Made by a program: the position numbers and the translations under genes. Below, piece after piece: positions 25,601 to 34,965 of a DNA stretch of 64,000 nucleotides. The notes under the pieces are model-generated. The model did not search any database, was not told the DNA's origin, and worked only from the letters and a program-made list of their open reading frames with translations. This DNA is from Candidatus Thiodiazotropha sp. (ex Myrtea sp. 'scaly one' KF741663) (GTDB taxonomy: Bacteria > Pseudomonadota > Gammaproteobacteria > Chromatiales > Chromatiaceae). The stretch's first letter is position 1. Every line of letters begins with the position of its first letter. The DNA lies in contig JAHXIQ010000002.1 in assembly GCA_025655555.1 (NCBI GenBank), positions 558,001 to 622,000 of the forward strand. Direction: 5' to 3'.

Positions 25601-27119
25601 CAGCTGCGGTTTCTGCTGGGAACAATTCATCGAGTTGCTTACCGATGGTCTCCTCTTGCGTAATATCAAGTAGACGTAGGAAAGGTTGATTGACCAGTAG
25701 AAAACGGTCTTTCAGATCACGGACATAGACCACAGCTGAAGAGTTGTTCAGGATCTGCTGAAGACGTTCTTCACTGGACAGTAATCTTTGTGTTGCTTCA
25801 CGCGTGTTGCTGAATGCACGCGTGACAGAGGCTACCCAAGTCTGCCACAGGGGGGGGAGGTTTGGTTCCTTGACTAAAGGATCACGCGATGCTTCTCGAA
25901 TGTAGTGCACTAGTGCCAGAGCCGGGCTGATGAATTCCCTTTTCAACAAGTAGAGCGCAAGGAAGATGGTTGCAATCAGGACCAGCAGTATCACGGCATA
26001 GGGTAGCACTCGTGACCACATGAGGTTCGTAATCTCTTCATTGCGGACAAGATAAACCAGCGTCCAGGGGGCGTGCTCTGCATTTTGAGCCACCAGGGTA
26101 TGGGTGGCTGTTTGCAGTGGTTTTCCTGCAGCACGCAATGCGGTGGATATCTTTGTGGCATTGAGTGCTTCCGGTGCCACATCGACTGCCTTGCGTAGAG
26201 TGTCCTTGTGCGATCCGGCAGAATCCGCCAGCAGCATTCCCGTATTATCGAGAACCACCAGCCGACCAAGATCCAGGGGCAATTCGGCAAGAAAATTTTC
26301 CAGTGTGGCAAGCCTCAGGTCGGTACCGACAATACCGAGGAAATTTCCGTCGACATAGACGGGTGCACCATATGACACCATAGCGCCGGTTCCGCCGGCA
26401 TCGATGTAGGGGGCAGTCCAGTAAGGTTTATGCAGGGGATTCTTTTCAGGTGTGCCTGCGAGGTAAATTTCGTATTCAAACCAAGCATCAAGTGCAATTG
26501 CCGGCGTTTCATAGCCGCCGGTCTCCAACAGCCGATCTGTGCTCATCCACGGATAGAGAGCGATAAAGCCTTCTTTTGCTGAAAAAAAGTAAGACCATTG
26601 AAAGTAAGGTGTTACGCTATGCTTGAGTCGGGCAAGGGCAAAAAATTCCAGCGCATGATCAAGAAAGATCCTGCCGACCTCGGGCCGGCGCGGATCACCG
26701 GCATGCCAGACCAGCTGTCCAATCAATTCTCTTTTGTCTTCCGGTACTTTATCCAGGCTATAGACTTCAGTTGCCGCAGCCCCATCGATTCGTGGAGAGT
26801 AGTAGGCCCTTAGCTCACTGGGATGACTGGGAGGGCTTCGTAGGAAGCTCTCCGACCAGTTTTGCATCTGCAGAACATGGTCGTTGGCGAGTTTGGCAAT
26901 GCCCTCCAGTGCAATTGAATAGCGAGCGGTATTCTGAGAGAGATCACGTGATATCTGTGTGCGTAAATCATGATACTGGTTGATAGCCAACACCATGACG
27001 ACGAAAAAAAGCGGTAAGGTAACAACAAATATCAGCCAGCGGTAGCGAGTTGTCAGGCGTAGATCTGAACGGCTGTCGTTTTCGTGTTTCAATTTTAATG
27101 ACGCATCTTTTACAAGCAT
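22650..27119 (-). CDS. large hybrid sensor histidine kinase (Cache-PAS-GAF-PAS3-HisKA-HATPase-REC)
   Basis: A 1,489-residue membrane sensor. Transmembrane helices at about 27-47 and 371-392 bracket a periplasmic Cache-like sensing region. PAS domains lie at about 450-565, 725-845, 870-990 and 998-1115, and a GAF at 580-720. The HisKA phospho-acceptor is His1143 in AGVAHELNNP, the ATPase has N (NLLVNAQHM), G1 (DNGPGVP) and G2 (GTGIGLS) boxes, and a receiver domain carries Asp1420 (LILSDIRMPD). It starts two bases after the stop of the response regulator upstream, so the two form an operon. The signal is unknown; the ligand could be extracellular (Cache) and redox or gas (PAS/GAF). Confidence 0.88.
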   Translation of the reverse strand: MLVKDASLKLKHENDSRSDLRLTTRYRWLIFVVTLPLFFVVMVLAINQYHDLRTQISRDLSQNTARYSIALEGIAKLANDHVLQMQNWSESFLRSPPSHPSELRAYYSPRIDGAAATEVYSLDKVPEDKRELIGQLVWHAGDPRRPEVGRIFLDHALEFFALARLKHSVTPYFQWSYFFSAKEGFIALYPWMSTDRLLETGGYETPAIALDAWFEYEIYLAGTPEKNPLHKPYWTAPYIDAGGTGAMVSYGAPVYVDGNFLGIVGTDLRLATLENFLAELPLDLGRLVVLDNTGMLLADSAGSHKDTLRKAVDVAPEALNATKISTALRAAGKPLQTATHTLVAQNAEHAPWTLVYLVRNEEITNLMWSRVLPYAVILLVLIATIFLALYLLKREFISPALALVHYIREASRDPLVKEPNLPPLWQTWVASVTRAFSNTREATQRLLSSEERLQQILNNSSAVVYVRDLKDRFLLVNQPFLRLLDITQEETIGKQLDELFPAETAAEFRNNDRQVMEQDSVMEFEEKATLDDGVHTYISNKFPLYDSKGNIYAICGISTDITKRKQSEEALRQAALGISEAQSEEVFNSLVMHLSKAVGTDYAFIGVLEQENQIRTRALYTHGRIGGNISYSLDGSPCANVVGQQFRFYGDAIQQRFPEDALLQEIGMESYAAIPLFNSEGNVLGLLAVLHSQPLQDERLIESILQVFAGRAANELEREHTDVALRASEASYRAIFEASEDAIFVHDMDTGVILDVNRKACEAYGYTREEMREVDVGMISSGVPPYTQEDAEKLMARAVAGEQLCFEWHRKNRDGSLHWDEVFIRRASIGGQERILAFTREITARKEAEEKLRASEAQYREANRKLRESEAFKSAIVEKSLLGIITIDEVGHVVEFNPASVEMFGYDRHQAIGRNLTDLIIPETHRKAHSDGLARYLRTGEARVLGKRLELTATRADGSEFPVELSISANRVGDSNYFTAFLADLTGKQAAEMALRASEEQYRSIFNTASDALILWDAEGKMVDANPAAWQMAGYTQKEFFKKPFHEHIHASSHASLKKFKSDVATAKAASTETRVIHKDGTLIDLESRSIPMPYQGQPHILTITRDITEQKKVAEELAHQREALRQSEKLSAMGELLAGVAHELNNPLAILMGRTALLENKITDPAIKTDVEKIHTAADRCGRIVRTFLGMARQKPPERKPGNLNDVVTSAIELLGYGLRTSGIELEPRLSNHLSEQQMDVDQIGQIIINLLVNAQHMLAEQPEPRHITIETGEASGGVYCRVTDNGPGVPDELRQRIFDPFFTTKSGNVGTGIGLSVSRSIAREHGGKLQLEETKRGATFTLWLPLHLQSTTNEPAIESPELTESQGGYALIVEDEPEVADLLVEILQSAGIQATWVSGGIEAINWLESHTCDLILSDIRMPDMDGPGLWRALKQQHPDLLRHTAFITGDTLSAAITPFLKETGAPLLEKPFTPEQVLTLVARIEQG

Positions 27120-27121
27120 CG

Positions 27122-27826
27122 TTACGGCTTCACATAGATATAGCCGACGCCGCGTACTGTCTTGATCACTTCAGGTTTTTCCGGGTTCCGCTCAATCTTT
27201 CGTCTGAGTCGCATGATGCGAAGATCGATTGAGCGATCAAACACGCCCCAGTCCTTGTTGTGTGCAAGATCCATGAGCTGGTCCCGGTTTAAAGCCCGGT
27301 TGGGATGTTCGGTGAATACCTTGAGTAGATCAAACTCCATGGCTGTTAATGGCATTTCATTGCCCTTTGCGTCGTATAGCTTGTGCATAGACATATCGAG
27401 CTCGCAGGTGCCGAAGCGGATTCGGCCTGAATGTGTGGGTGATTGGGTCTCTTCTGTCAGGCGTCGCAGTACACTCTTGACACGAGCAAGCAACTCCCTC
27501 AGATCGAAGGGTTTTGGGATGTAATCGTCTGCTCCCATTTCCAGTCCGACAACCCGGTCAACAACATCCGCTGCAGTGGTGAGCATGATGATACCGACCC
27601 CATGATGTTGCTCCCGAATCCAGCGCGCCAGTGACAGGCCATCTTCACCGGGCATACGAATGTCGAGGATTGCCAGATCTGGATTTTTTATATTGAAAAG
27701 CTTCCGCGCCTCTGCTGCACTGCCTGCGGTATGAACCTCAAGTCCCTGATCAGTAAAATACTCAGAGAGAATTTCACACAACTCCGGCTCATCATCCACG
27801 ACAAATAGTGTAGAGGGTTGAGGCAT
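27122..27826 (-). CDS. OmpR-family response regulator
   Basis: A receiver domain with acidic pocket DDEP, phospho-Asp in LAILDIRMPGEDG and the switch lysine in PKPFDLREL is joined to a winged-helix DNA-binding domain (LTAMEFDLLKVF...RDQLMD...SIDLRIMRLRRKIE...VRGVGYIY). From ATG 27826 it has 234 residues; a TTG at 27841 is an alternative with no visible ribosome-binding site. It precedes the hybrid kinase with a two-base gap and is the presumed output for that kinase. Confidence 0.9.
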   Translation of the reverse strand: MPQPSTLFVVDDEPELCEILSEYFTDQGLEVHTAGSAAEARKLFNIKNPDLAILDIRMPGEDGLSLARWIREQHHGVGIIMLTTAADVVDRVVGLEMGADDYIPKPFDLRELLARVKSVLRRLTEETQSPTHSGRIRFGTCELDMSMHKLYDAKGNEMPLTAMEFDLLKVFTEHPNRALNRDQLMDLAHNKDWGVFDRSIDLRIMRLRRKIERNPEKPEVIKTVRGVGYIYVKP

Positions 27827-27841
27827 ATGGTTTTTTTCCAA

Positions 27842-28142
27842 ATTGACTGAGTTAGTGCTTTTTCTAAGAATAGTCCCAATCTCTCAATGAGAGAAAGCAT
27901 CCTGATACAATTGAAACAATTCTGAAAAAAAGGGAATACGCTTGGGGTAGTGTCAGATCGGGGGATTTGGCACAGGAGGCATGCTAGGCGCTAAGGTTCT
28001 CATGAGCTGAAAAACGATATGATTTGTGATGACAAGTTCATAGCGTCTTGGCGTTGAAGAACTGGGGAGATGTATTTTTCTCTATAGGCCAAGACATGAT
28101 ATCGAATAGTTACCCATTTGCTATAACCATAGAGGTGTCCTG
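27842..28142. other. divergent intergenic region between response regulator and GFA genes
   Basis: About 300 bases with back-to-back promoters expected. A short inverted repeat CTCTCAATGAGAG lies at 27881-27893 near the response-regulator side and could be an operator. No gene or RNA is recognisable. Confidence 0.35.
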
Positions 28143-28565
28143 ATGACGGATCGCGAGGTGAAAGGCAGTTGTCTATGCCGGAAAGTCAGTTATGTCATTC
28201 GGGGGGATCTCGGAATCTTCCAATATTGCCACTGTTCACGTTGCCGGAAATTTACAGGCAGTGCTTTCGCCGCCAATCTGCTGGTGTCTCCTGCTGACTT
28301 CCAATGGCTGACTGGAGAGTCATATGTCGGCCGGTATACGCCAGGAGGTGTCAGACATTTTGCCACTGGCTTTTGCAAGGTATGTGGTTCATCGCTTCCC
28401 TGGCTGGCGCAGAGTGGCAAAACGGTGGTGGTGCCCGCGGGAACCCTTGATGAGGATCCGCAAATCAGACCCATACAGAATATCTACTGTGCCTCACAGG
28501 CTGTTTGGTATACACAGCCTGGTTTTTTGCCTGAGCATGATGAGCTACCACCAAAGAAGCCATAG
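28143..28565 (+). CDS. GFA-family (glutathione-dependent formaldehyde-activating enzyme-like) zinc protein
   Basis: This 140-residue protein has the GFA/Mss4-like zinc sites: GSCLCRKVSY near the N-terminus, CHCSRCRKFTG, and FCKVCGSSLPW. Family members bind glutathione or metal, and most have no proven reaction. The ATG has AGGTG a few bases upstream. It is separated by only 42 bases from the acetyltransferase gene downstream and may be co-transcribed with it. Confidence 0.82.
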   Translation: MTDREVKGSCLCRKVSYVIRGDLGIFQYCHCSRCRKFTGSAFAANLLVSPADFQWLTGESYVGRYTPGGVRHFATGFCKVCGSSLPWLAQSGKTVVVPAGTLDEDPQIRPIQNIYCASQAVWYTQPGFLPEHDELPPKKP

Positions 28566-28607
28566 TCTTACGCAGCTAGACGTGACCTTGTGCGTCGAGA
28601 CTAAGCA

Positions 28608-29075
28608 TTGAATATTCGCCCCTACTGTATTGGAGAGGAAGCTGCATTATGGTCGCTGCTATTCAATACGGTTCGTCAGGTCAATATCAAGGATTACTCA
28701 GAGGCACAGGTCGAAGCCTGGGCGCCTGGTGATTTCGATTTGGATCAATGGGTAGTCCGGTTGCAGCAGACACAACCATGGGTTGTCGAGCAGGAGGGGC
28801 AACTGCTGGGCTTTGCTGAACTCGATGAGACAGGTCGAATTGGCTGCTTTTACTGTCACCACACCAGCTTGGGTGAGGGGCTAGGGAGTGCTCTATTGCA
28901 AGTGATCGAGGCAGAGGCGTTACGTCTGGGTTTAGCGCAACTTTCAGTAGAGGCGAGTATCACAGCAAGGGGTTTCTTCGAGAGAAAGGGCTTTGTCATC
29001 GGTAGTACGCAACGTGTGGCGAGACGCGGTGAGGACTTTCTCAATTATCTGATGTTTAAAAATATTGTTAATTAA
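28608..29075 (+). CDS. GNAT-family N-acetyltransferase
   Basis: A 155-residue acetyl-CoA-dependent acyltransferase. The acetyl-CoA pyrophosphate loop reads SLGEGLGSALL, with the usual preceding strand and the following segment LSVEASITARGFFERKGF. The start codon is TTG at 28608; no ATG lies nearby. The substrate is unknown. It follows the GFA gene by 42 bases. Confidence 0.8.
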   Translation: MNIRPYCIGEEAALWSLLFNTVRQVNIKDYSEAQVEAWAPGDFDLDQWVVRLQQTQPWVVEQEGQLLGFAELDETGRIGCFYCHHTSLGEGLGSALLQVIEAEALRLGLAQLSVEASITARGFFERKGFVIGSTQRVARRGEDFLNYLMFKNIVN

Positions 29076-29390
29076 CCAGCTTTAAGCATCCAGTTGAATC
29101 TGGATTCTGCTATGAATGGATAGATTTTCGACTTGTGGTGTCTGTCTCTAAGCGGGATAGTCTTACCCTGAATTTTAATACCTGACTCCGTGGGTTCATG
29201 GTGCTGCATAGTGCCGATTCTCCAGTGGTTCAAAAAATATGTACTTAACAGGAGGGTGAAGCTAAGGTTTTTTGATGCCATTGGGCGGGGCACTATCTTG
29301 AGTGCTGCGTTCGCTCTGGAAGCACGGATTCAGGTCATGGTGACGACGGGTCACTGAGTTTTTTATATTGGGAGCATTTGCAGTAACCCT
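29076..29390. other. intergenic region upstream of tamA
   Basis: 315 bases. A minus-strand open frame of 73 codons (29072-29293) resembles no protein I know and has no clear ribosome-binding site, so I do not call it. A run of T's and a GGGAG lie shortly before the tamA start. No RNA gene or strong terminator was seen. Confidence 0.35.
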
Positions 29391-31112
29391 ATGCGGTTTT
29401 TTTTCTACATACTGGCAAGCTTTTTACTGTCGATGCCAGTTGCGGCGCTGGATCTGAAAGTGGATGTTGACGGTCTTGAGAGTGAGCTGGAGGCGAATGT
29501 GCGCGCATTCCTCTCCATCGAGCAGGAGAGGCAACATGAGGGGTTAACGGTCTCCCGCCTGCGCCTGTTGCATGACAAGGCACCTGAGGAGATTCGTCAG
29601 GCGCTGCAGCCGTTCGGCTACTTTGCGCCCAAGATCAAATCTGAACTGGAAACGTTGGATGCCTCGTATCTGATCAGGTATCGCATCGATTCGGGACCCC
29701 AGGTGCCACTGAGTGAAGTCGATTTTCAGATAACCGGGGATGGCGCGAATGATCCCATGGTGACGGAAAGATTTCCGCTATCGGTGGGAGATGCGCTCGA
29801 TCTGGTTTTATACGAACAGGCCAAGCAGTCTATTCTTTCGCGGGTGACGGAAAAAGGCTATCTGGAAGCGTACTACACGGCCCATGAAGTGCGTGTGGAT
29901 CAGGACAACTACACTGCCCGGATCAAGCTCCACCTGGAAACGGGTATGCGCTTTCGCTTTGGTGAGATCCGCTTTGAACAGGAGATCCTGAATCCTGAAT
30001 TTCTTGCTCGTTATCTCAGTTTCGGCTCCGGTGATCCCTACAGCTATGAGAAGCTATTGGATCTGCAGGGTAAGCTGATAGACAGTGAATATTTCAAGCA
30101 GGTCGAGGTTAACTCGAGACGCGATCAGATCGAGGGAGACCAAATACCGGTAGATATCCTGCTCTCCCCCAATAAGAAGAACCGTTATCGTATCGGTCTG
30201 GGGTATTCCACCGATACGGGTCCCCGCCTGACCCTGGACTGGAAGCGGCGGCGCTTTGGCCGTATGGGCCATCATATGCGCTCCGAGTTGCGTCTGTCCG
30301 GACCTGAGAAGTCGCTTACCAGCGAGTACATCATCCCGCTGGCGCGGCCGACAGTGGATTACATCTCCTTCGGCGCCTCTCTTGATTATTACGATTTGGA
30401 TACCAGCAAGGGAAACCGTGCACTGCTCAACGCTTCTCACTCAGTCGGTCTTGAGCGGGGATGGCGCAGAACATTGACGCTGGATTATCTCTATGAGGAT
30501 TTTGAAGTCGGCTCTCAGGATGACAACGCCCGATTGCTGGTGCCGGGCGTTACCTGGTCCCGAATCAAGGGCGGCAGCCGGGAGTATGTCACAAAGGGCA
30601 AACTGCTCGAGTTCCATATCGAAGGGGCATCCGATTCGATGCTCTCAACCACCAGTTATGTTCAGCTCTATACCCGGGACAAGTTTATTCACAGCCTGAA
30701 TGATGACTGGCGTGTACTGGCGCGTATCGAGCTTGGTGCCACCTGGGCTGATGAGCTGACAGAGCTTCCACCCTCCAAGCGGTTTTATGCGGGTGGCGAT
30801 AACAGTGTGCGCGGATTTGGTTATGAGGATTTGGGTCCGAGAGATGGAAATGCTGAAGTCATTGGAGGGCGATATCTGGCAGTAGGCAGTCTTGAGATAG
30901 AGCGGCGCTTTGCGGGTAAGTGGAGTGGTGCCCTGTTCCTGGACAGCGGCAATGCCTTCGATCCTGATTTCGATGCTGAGGCTGCGTATGGCTTTGGTTT
31001 GGGGGTGCGCTGGCGCTCTCCTGTCGGACCGCTGCGTTTTGACCTCGCCCGGGGCCACTACCTCGATGACCGGACACTCAGATTGCATGTGGTTTTGGGG
31101 CCGGAGTTATGA
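29391..31112 (+). CDS. tamA: TamA outer-membrane translocation/assembly protein
   Basis: A 573-residue Omp85-family outer-membrane protein with a signal peptide (hydrophobic FYILASFLLSMPVAA). It has three POTRA domains to about residue 260 and a C-terminal 16-strand barrel. The Omp85 segment with RFYAGGDNSVRGFGY contains the VRGF lid motif typical of the family, and the C-terminus reads RLHVVLGPEL. TamA pairs with inner-membrane TamB to insert outer-membrane proteins or to move phospholipid. The stop overlaps the tamB start (ATGA), so the pair is one operon. Confidence 0.93.
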   Translation: MRFFFYILASFLLSMPVAALDLKVDVDGLESELEANVRAFLSIEQERQHEGLTVSRLRLLHDKAPEEIRQALQPFGYFAPKIKSELETLDASYLIRYRIDSGPQVPLSEVDFQITGDGANDPMVTERFPLSVGDALDLVLYEQAKQSILSRVTEKGYLEAYYTAHEVRVDQDNYTARIKLHLETGMRFRFGEIRFEQEILNPEFLARYLSFGSGDPYSYEKLLDLQGKLIDSEYFKQVEVNSRRDQIEGDQIPVDILLSPNKKNRYRIGLGYSTDTGPRLTLDWKRRRFGRMGHHMRSELRLSGPEKSLTSEYIIPLARPTVDYISFGASLDYYDLDTSKGNRALLNASHSVGLERGWRRTLTLDYLYEDFEVGSQDDNARLLVPGVTWSRIKGGSREYVTKGKLLEFHIEGASDSMLSTTSYVQLYTRDKFIHSLNDDWRVLARIELGATWADELTELPPSKRFYAGGDNSVRGFGYEDLGPRDGNAEVIGGRYLAVGSLEIERRFAGKWSGALFLDSGNAFDPDFDAEAAYGFGLGVRWRSPVGPLRFDLARGHYLDDRTLRLHVVLGPEL

Positions 31113-34100
31113 GTGCCGTGAAGCTCAAACGATATCTTCTGATTGTTCTGGCGGTGCTGGTATCGTTTCTGGCGACACTGGTGATCGGGTTGGCAATTCT
31201 GCTCCACGCACCAGGTAGCGCCCAATGGCTCATATCCTTTCTCGATGAAGCGACACCCTATGATATTAGCGTGGATTCCGTGGAGGGGAAATTGGCTGGT
31301 CCCCTATCGATTCAGCAGTTGAAGCTGACGGATGGGGATATGAACCTCGAAGTCGGAGAGATCAGGTTTGATTGGCGTCCTGCAGCTTTGCTGAAGGGTG
31401 ACTTGCATGTGATCGAGCTTAGCCTGCGGGATGTCGATATGGTATTGCCGGCAGAAGAAAGCCCGGCGCAGGAGACCGAAAAAGCCCCTTTCGGTGGTGT
31501 GACTCTGCCCCTTAATCTGCAAGTCGACAGGCTACAGATTGACGATGTCAGTCTCTTAAATCCGGCCAACCCTGATCCTGTCGTTATCGAGTCTCTGGCA
31601 TTCTCGGCCCACAGCCAGGCCGAACAGTTGATGATTGATCAACTGGAGCTAGCCGCCTTTTCGTCACGACTCAAAGTCACGGGTAGTCTGGTGCTCTCGG
31701 CCGGACTACCGATGGATCTTACGGTGGATTGGTTGCATCACCTGCCTGAGGGGCCTGAGCTTGCAGGCCGTGGCGGGATAAAGGGTGATCTGGAAAAACT
31801 CCAGGTTGTGCAGCAGATGGATGCCCCGCTATCGAGTGGGCTCGAAGCCAGTCTCTTCGATCTTGAAAGTAAACCTCGGTGGGAGGCAAAGCTGACCCTG
31901 ACAGAAAGTGAACTGGGTCAGTTGATGAAGGACTTCCCGCTGCGCGTGAACGGCATATTGGAGAGCCGGGGCACGCCAGAGGATATAGACGTGAGTGCCG
32001 ATCTCCAGCTGAGGCAACCCGACTACGGAGAGGCCAGCCTGACGCTGCGGGGTGATTACAGGCAGGATAAGTTCATTGCCGAGACACTGCGTCTGACCAC
32101 GCCCACGGGTGCAAAAATCGAAGGCCGGGGCGAGTATCAACTGGATGCATCGATGGGCCACTTCTCTTCTCAGCTGACCTGGCAGGATCTGCGCTGGCCG
32201 CTACAGGGAGAGACGGTACAGATCCAAAGCCGGCAGGGGGCGTTGAACGTCACGGGTACACCGCAGGATTATCAATACACACTCACCCTGGATGCCCTAT
32301 CACCGGGTCAGCCCAGCACCCAACTGGAAGCCTCTGGCCAGGGAGATCTCAAGGGCCTCAAGCTGGAGAAATTGCTTGCCACATTTGAGGAGGGAAAACT
32401 GGCCGGGACGGGTGATCTGGGCTGGCAACCCAGCCTTCAGTGGCAGCTGCAATTGGAAGGTGATGGGATCAATCCGGCCCTATGGCAGCGGGATTTCCCC
32501 GGGCAACTGAGTCTCTTGCTGGCCACCAAAGGTCAGGTGACTGAGGCGGGTCTGCAAGCAGAGGTGAATCTGGAGCGGCTGCAGGGTCAGTTACGTGACT
32601 ACCCTGTCAACGCCAACGCTTTGGCATCAGTCGAAGGTGACAAACTTAGTGTCGAGTCGCTGCAGATTCTCTCTGGTAAAAATCGTATAGCACTGAATGG
32701 GACGATTGAAGAGAGCCTGGCGCTCGACTGGCAGGTGGATGCCCCCGCTCTGGAGTCTTTCTGGCCGGGCCTTGAAGGTCGTCTGGCAGGGTCGGGCAGG
32801 CTGAGTGGGCCCAGGGATACTCCCCGCATCGAGGCCAAACTTGAAGGAGAGCAGCTGGGTTTTAAAGACAACCGGATCAAGGGACTTAAACTTGACGCTG
32901 ACGTGTCATTTTCCGGCGAGCAAGACGTGAAGCTGTCTCTTCTTGCCGATGAACTGAGTGCAGGTTCAACTGCCTGGAGCCGCCTGGATCTGGTGCTGGG
33001 GGGGACAATTCCCAAGCATAAGCTCGATCTAAGCCTTAAGGGTAAAGCAGTGCCGCAGACGACAATCAATATCGCGGCCGGGTGGACTGATGCCTCTGAG
33101 TGGGCCGGCTCATTGCAGCATCTCACGCTGGCCTTGCCGGACTCGGGTGAGTGGGTACTTAAAGACCCGGCTGGCTTTTCGTTGGCCGCCGATTCTCAAC
33201 AGATGGACCGCTTCTGTCTCGAATCCCAAGGAGCAAACCTCTGTGGCGCCTACAGCGGGTCTCAGGACAAAGGCTGGGAGGGACAGGCAAGTCTGCGTGA
33301 ATTCCCCCTGGTGGTCCTGCAGCCCTGGTTGCCGAATGGGTTGCAGATCAGCGGCAAGGTAGAGCTGGAGACCAAGCTGAAGTCCAGTGCCGGCGGTCAG
33401 CCTCTCGGCGAGTTGAATATCAAGCTGCCTGCGGGGCGAGTGGGGCTTGATCTTTCAAGTGACAAAGAGAGTGTGAGCTTTGCCGACGGTTGGCTGAGCG
33501 CCACGCTCGACAAGCAGGGTGCCAGCGCGCAGATGAAACTCCCTTTAAAAGGGCTGGGCGCCATCGAGGGGGAGGGTGAACTGCCTAGTATCAATCTTAG
33601 CGCTGACGATTGGAATCAACAGTCCGTTGCAGCCCGGTTAATGGTGGATTTGGACGACCTGTCAATCATCTCACTGTTCTCGTCACAGTTGCAGAATGTG
33701 CGGGGGAGAATTAAAGGGGATGTCAGCCTCGACGGTACATTGGGCAAGCCGAAGGTGGTGGGCGGCGCCGATCTGATCGAGGCTGCGCTGGATATTCCCG
33801 AATTGGGCTTGGAGCTGAGAGAAATTGCTGTGCAGGTCCAGTCTCAGTCGCAAACGCAATTAGGCCTGACAGGCAGTGTGCGTTCAGGTCAAGGCGTATT
33901 GCAACTAAAGGGTAGTCTGGGGCTGGATGGGGAGGCAGGGTTTCCTGTCCGGCTTGAGTTGCGGGGTAGTGACCTGACGGTGGCCAACATACCGCAAGCG
34001 GAGGTGCTCGTCACACCCAATATCAGCTTCGAGCGGGATGGTTCGCAGGCCAGGCTGAAAGGTGAAATCCAGATCCCATTCGCCCGTATCCGGCCGCGTA

Positions 34101-34876
34101 AACTGCCGACTTCCGCAGTAAGTAGTTCACCTGATCTGGTTGTTGTCAGTGTGGACACGCCTGAACAGGATACGTTGGATAGCCACCTGTCCACCGAGCT
34201 GCGCATCGTATTCGGCGATCGGGTGAGTTTTGATGGGTTTGGCTTGCGTGGCAACCTCACGGGCAGACTGCTGGTGATCGATGAGCCGAAACGACCTGTG
34301 ATCGGGCGTGGCAGAGTGGGTATCCGTGACGGGACCTATCGGGCCTATGGGCAGGATCTGACTATCGAGCGGGGATTCGCCCTGTTTGTCGACAGCCCGG
34401 TGGATAATCCGGGATTGGATGTCCGTGCTGTCAGAGAGGTTGATGATGTGACTGCGGGTATCCGGGTCGGCGGTACGCTGAAATCGCCAAAGATTGATCT
34501 TTTTTCGACGCCTGCGATGAGTGAAAGCGATGCGCTGACCTATCTTGTTACCGGGCGGCCGCCAGGTGAAGGCGGTGGTGAGTCGGTGGGGCTAGCAGCC
34601 GCCCTGAGTGCTTCAGGCGCAGGTTCGGCAGCTGAAGAAGTGGCTCGCCAGCTGGGTCTGGACGAACTTAGGGTGGATGCGGGGAGCGGCCTTGAAGAGG
34701 CCTCGGTAGTGGCGGGAACCTATCTGTCACCAAGGCTCTACCTGCAGTACATCAATGAGCTGGCATCCCGTGAAACCAAACTGAGGATGCGCTACGACAT
34801 CAACAAGCGCCTGCAGCTGGAAGCAGAGACGGGAAAGTCACAAGCCAGCGATCTTTTTTATACCTTCGATCGTTAA
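31109..34876 (+). CDS. tamB: TamB inner-membrane translocation/assembly protein
   Basis: A 1,255-residue protein anchored by an N-terminal transmembrane helix (residues about 8-30), followed by a very long beta-rich periplasmic body. It has a C-terminal TamB/DUF490 domain, recognisable in GRGRVGIRDGTYRAYGQDLTI-type strands, DALTYLVTGRPP and LRMRYDINKRLQLE, and ends in FYTFDR, an aromatic-arginine end. It bridges the periplasm with TamA. It overlaps tamA by four bases. Confidence 0.93.
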   Translation: MSAVKLKRYLLIVLAVLVSFLATLVIGLAILLHAPGSAQWLISFLDEATPYDISVDSVEGKLAGPLSIQQLKLTDGDMNLEVGEIRFDWRPAALLKGDLHVIELSLRDVDMVLPAEESPAQETEKAPFGGVTLPLNLQVDRLQIDDVSLLNPANPDPVVIESLAFSAHSQAEQLMIDQLELAAFSSRLKVTGSLVLSAGLPMDLTVDWLHHLPEGPELAGRGGIKGDLEKLQVVQQMDAPLSSGLEASLFDLESKPRWEAKLTLTESELGQLMKDFPLRVNGILESRGTPEDIDVSADLQLRQPDYGEASLTLRGDYRQDKFIAETLRLTTPTGAKIEGRGEYQLDASMGHFSSQLTWQDLRWPLQGETVQIQSRQGALNVTGTPQDYQYTLTLDALSPGQPSTQLEASGQGDLKGLKLEKLLATFEEGKLAGTGDLGWQPSLQWQLQLEGDGINPALWQRDFPGQLSLLLATKGQVTEAGLQAEVNLERLQGQLRDYPVNANALASVEGDKLSVESLQILSGKNRIALNGTIEESLALDWQVDAPALESFWPGLEGRLAGSGRLSGPRDTPRIEAKLEGEQLGFKDNRIKGLKLDADVSFSGEQDVKLSLLADELSAGSTAWSRLDLVLGGTIPKHKLDLSLKGKAVPQTTINIAAGWTDASEWAGSLQHLTLALPDSGEWVLKDPAGFSLAADSQQMDRFCLESQGANLCGAYSGSQDKGWEGQASLREFPLVVLQPWLPNGLQISGKVELETKLKSSAGGQPLGELNIKLPAGRVGLDLSSDKESVSFADGWLSATLDKQGASAQMKLPLKGLGAIEGEGELPSINLSADDWNQQSVAARLMVDLDDLSIISLFSSQLQNVRGRIKGDVSLDGTLGKPKVVGGADLIEAALDIPELGLELREIAVQVQSQSQTQLGLTGSVRSGQGVLQLKGSLGLDGEAGFPVRLELRGSDLTVANIPQAEVLVTPNISFERDGSQARLKGEIQIPFARIRPRKLPTSAVSSSPDLVVVSVDTPEQDTLDSHLSTELRIVFGDRVSFDGFGLRGNLTGRLLVIDEPKRPVIGRGRVGIRDGTYRAYGQDLTIERGFALFVDSPVDNPGLDVRAVREVDDVTAGIRVGGTLKSPKIDLFSTPAMSESDALTYLVTGRPPGEGGGESVGLAAALSASGAGSAAEEVARQLGLDELRVDAGSGLEEASVVAGTYLSPRLYLQYINELASRETKLRMRYDINKRLQLEAETGKSQASDLFYTFDR

Positions 34877-34965
34877 CACTATGCGTACGAACAATATGTT
34901 TCGTATGGAATTCTGTTGTTGCTGAACCGCTAAAATCAGATGACAAGCGATTACCGGAAAAGAGC

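Noticed and set aside
29072-29293. 73-codon minus-strand frame before tamA
   Set aside because: No homology I recognise, no clear ribosome-binding site, atypical composition; recorded only as part of the intergenic region.
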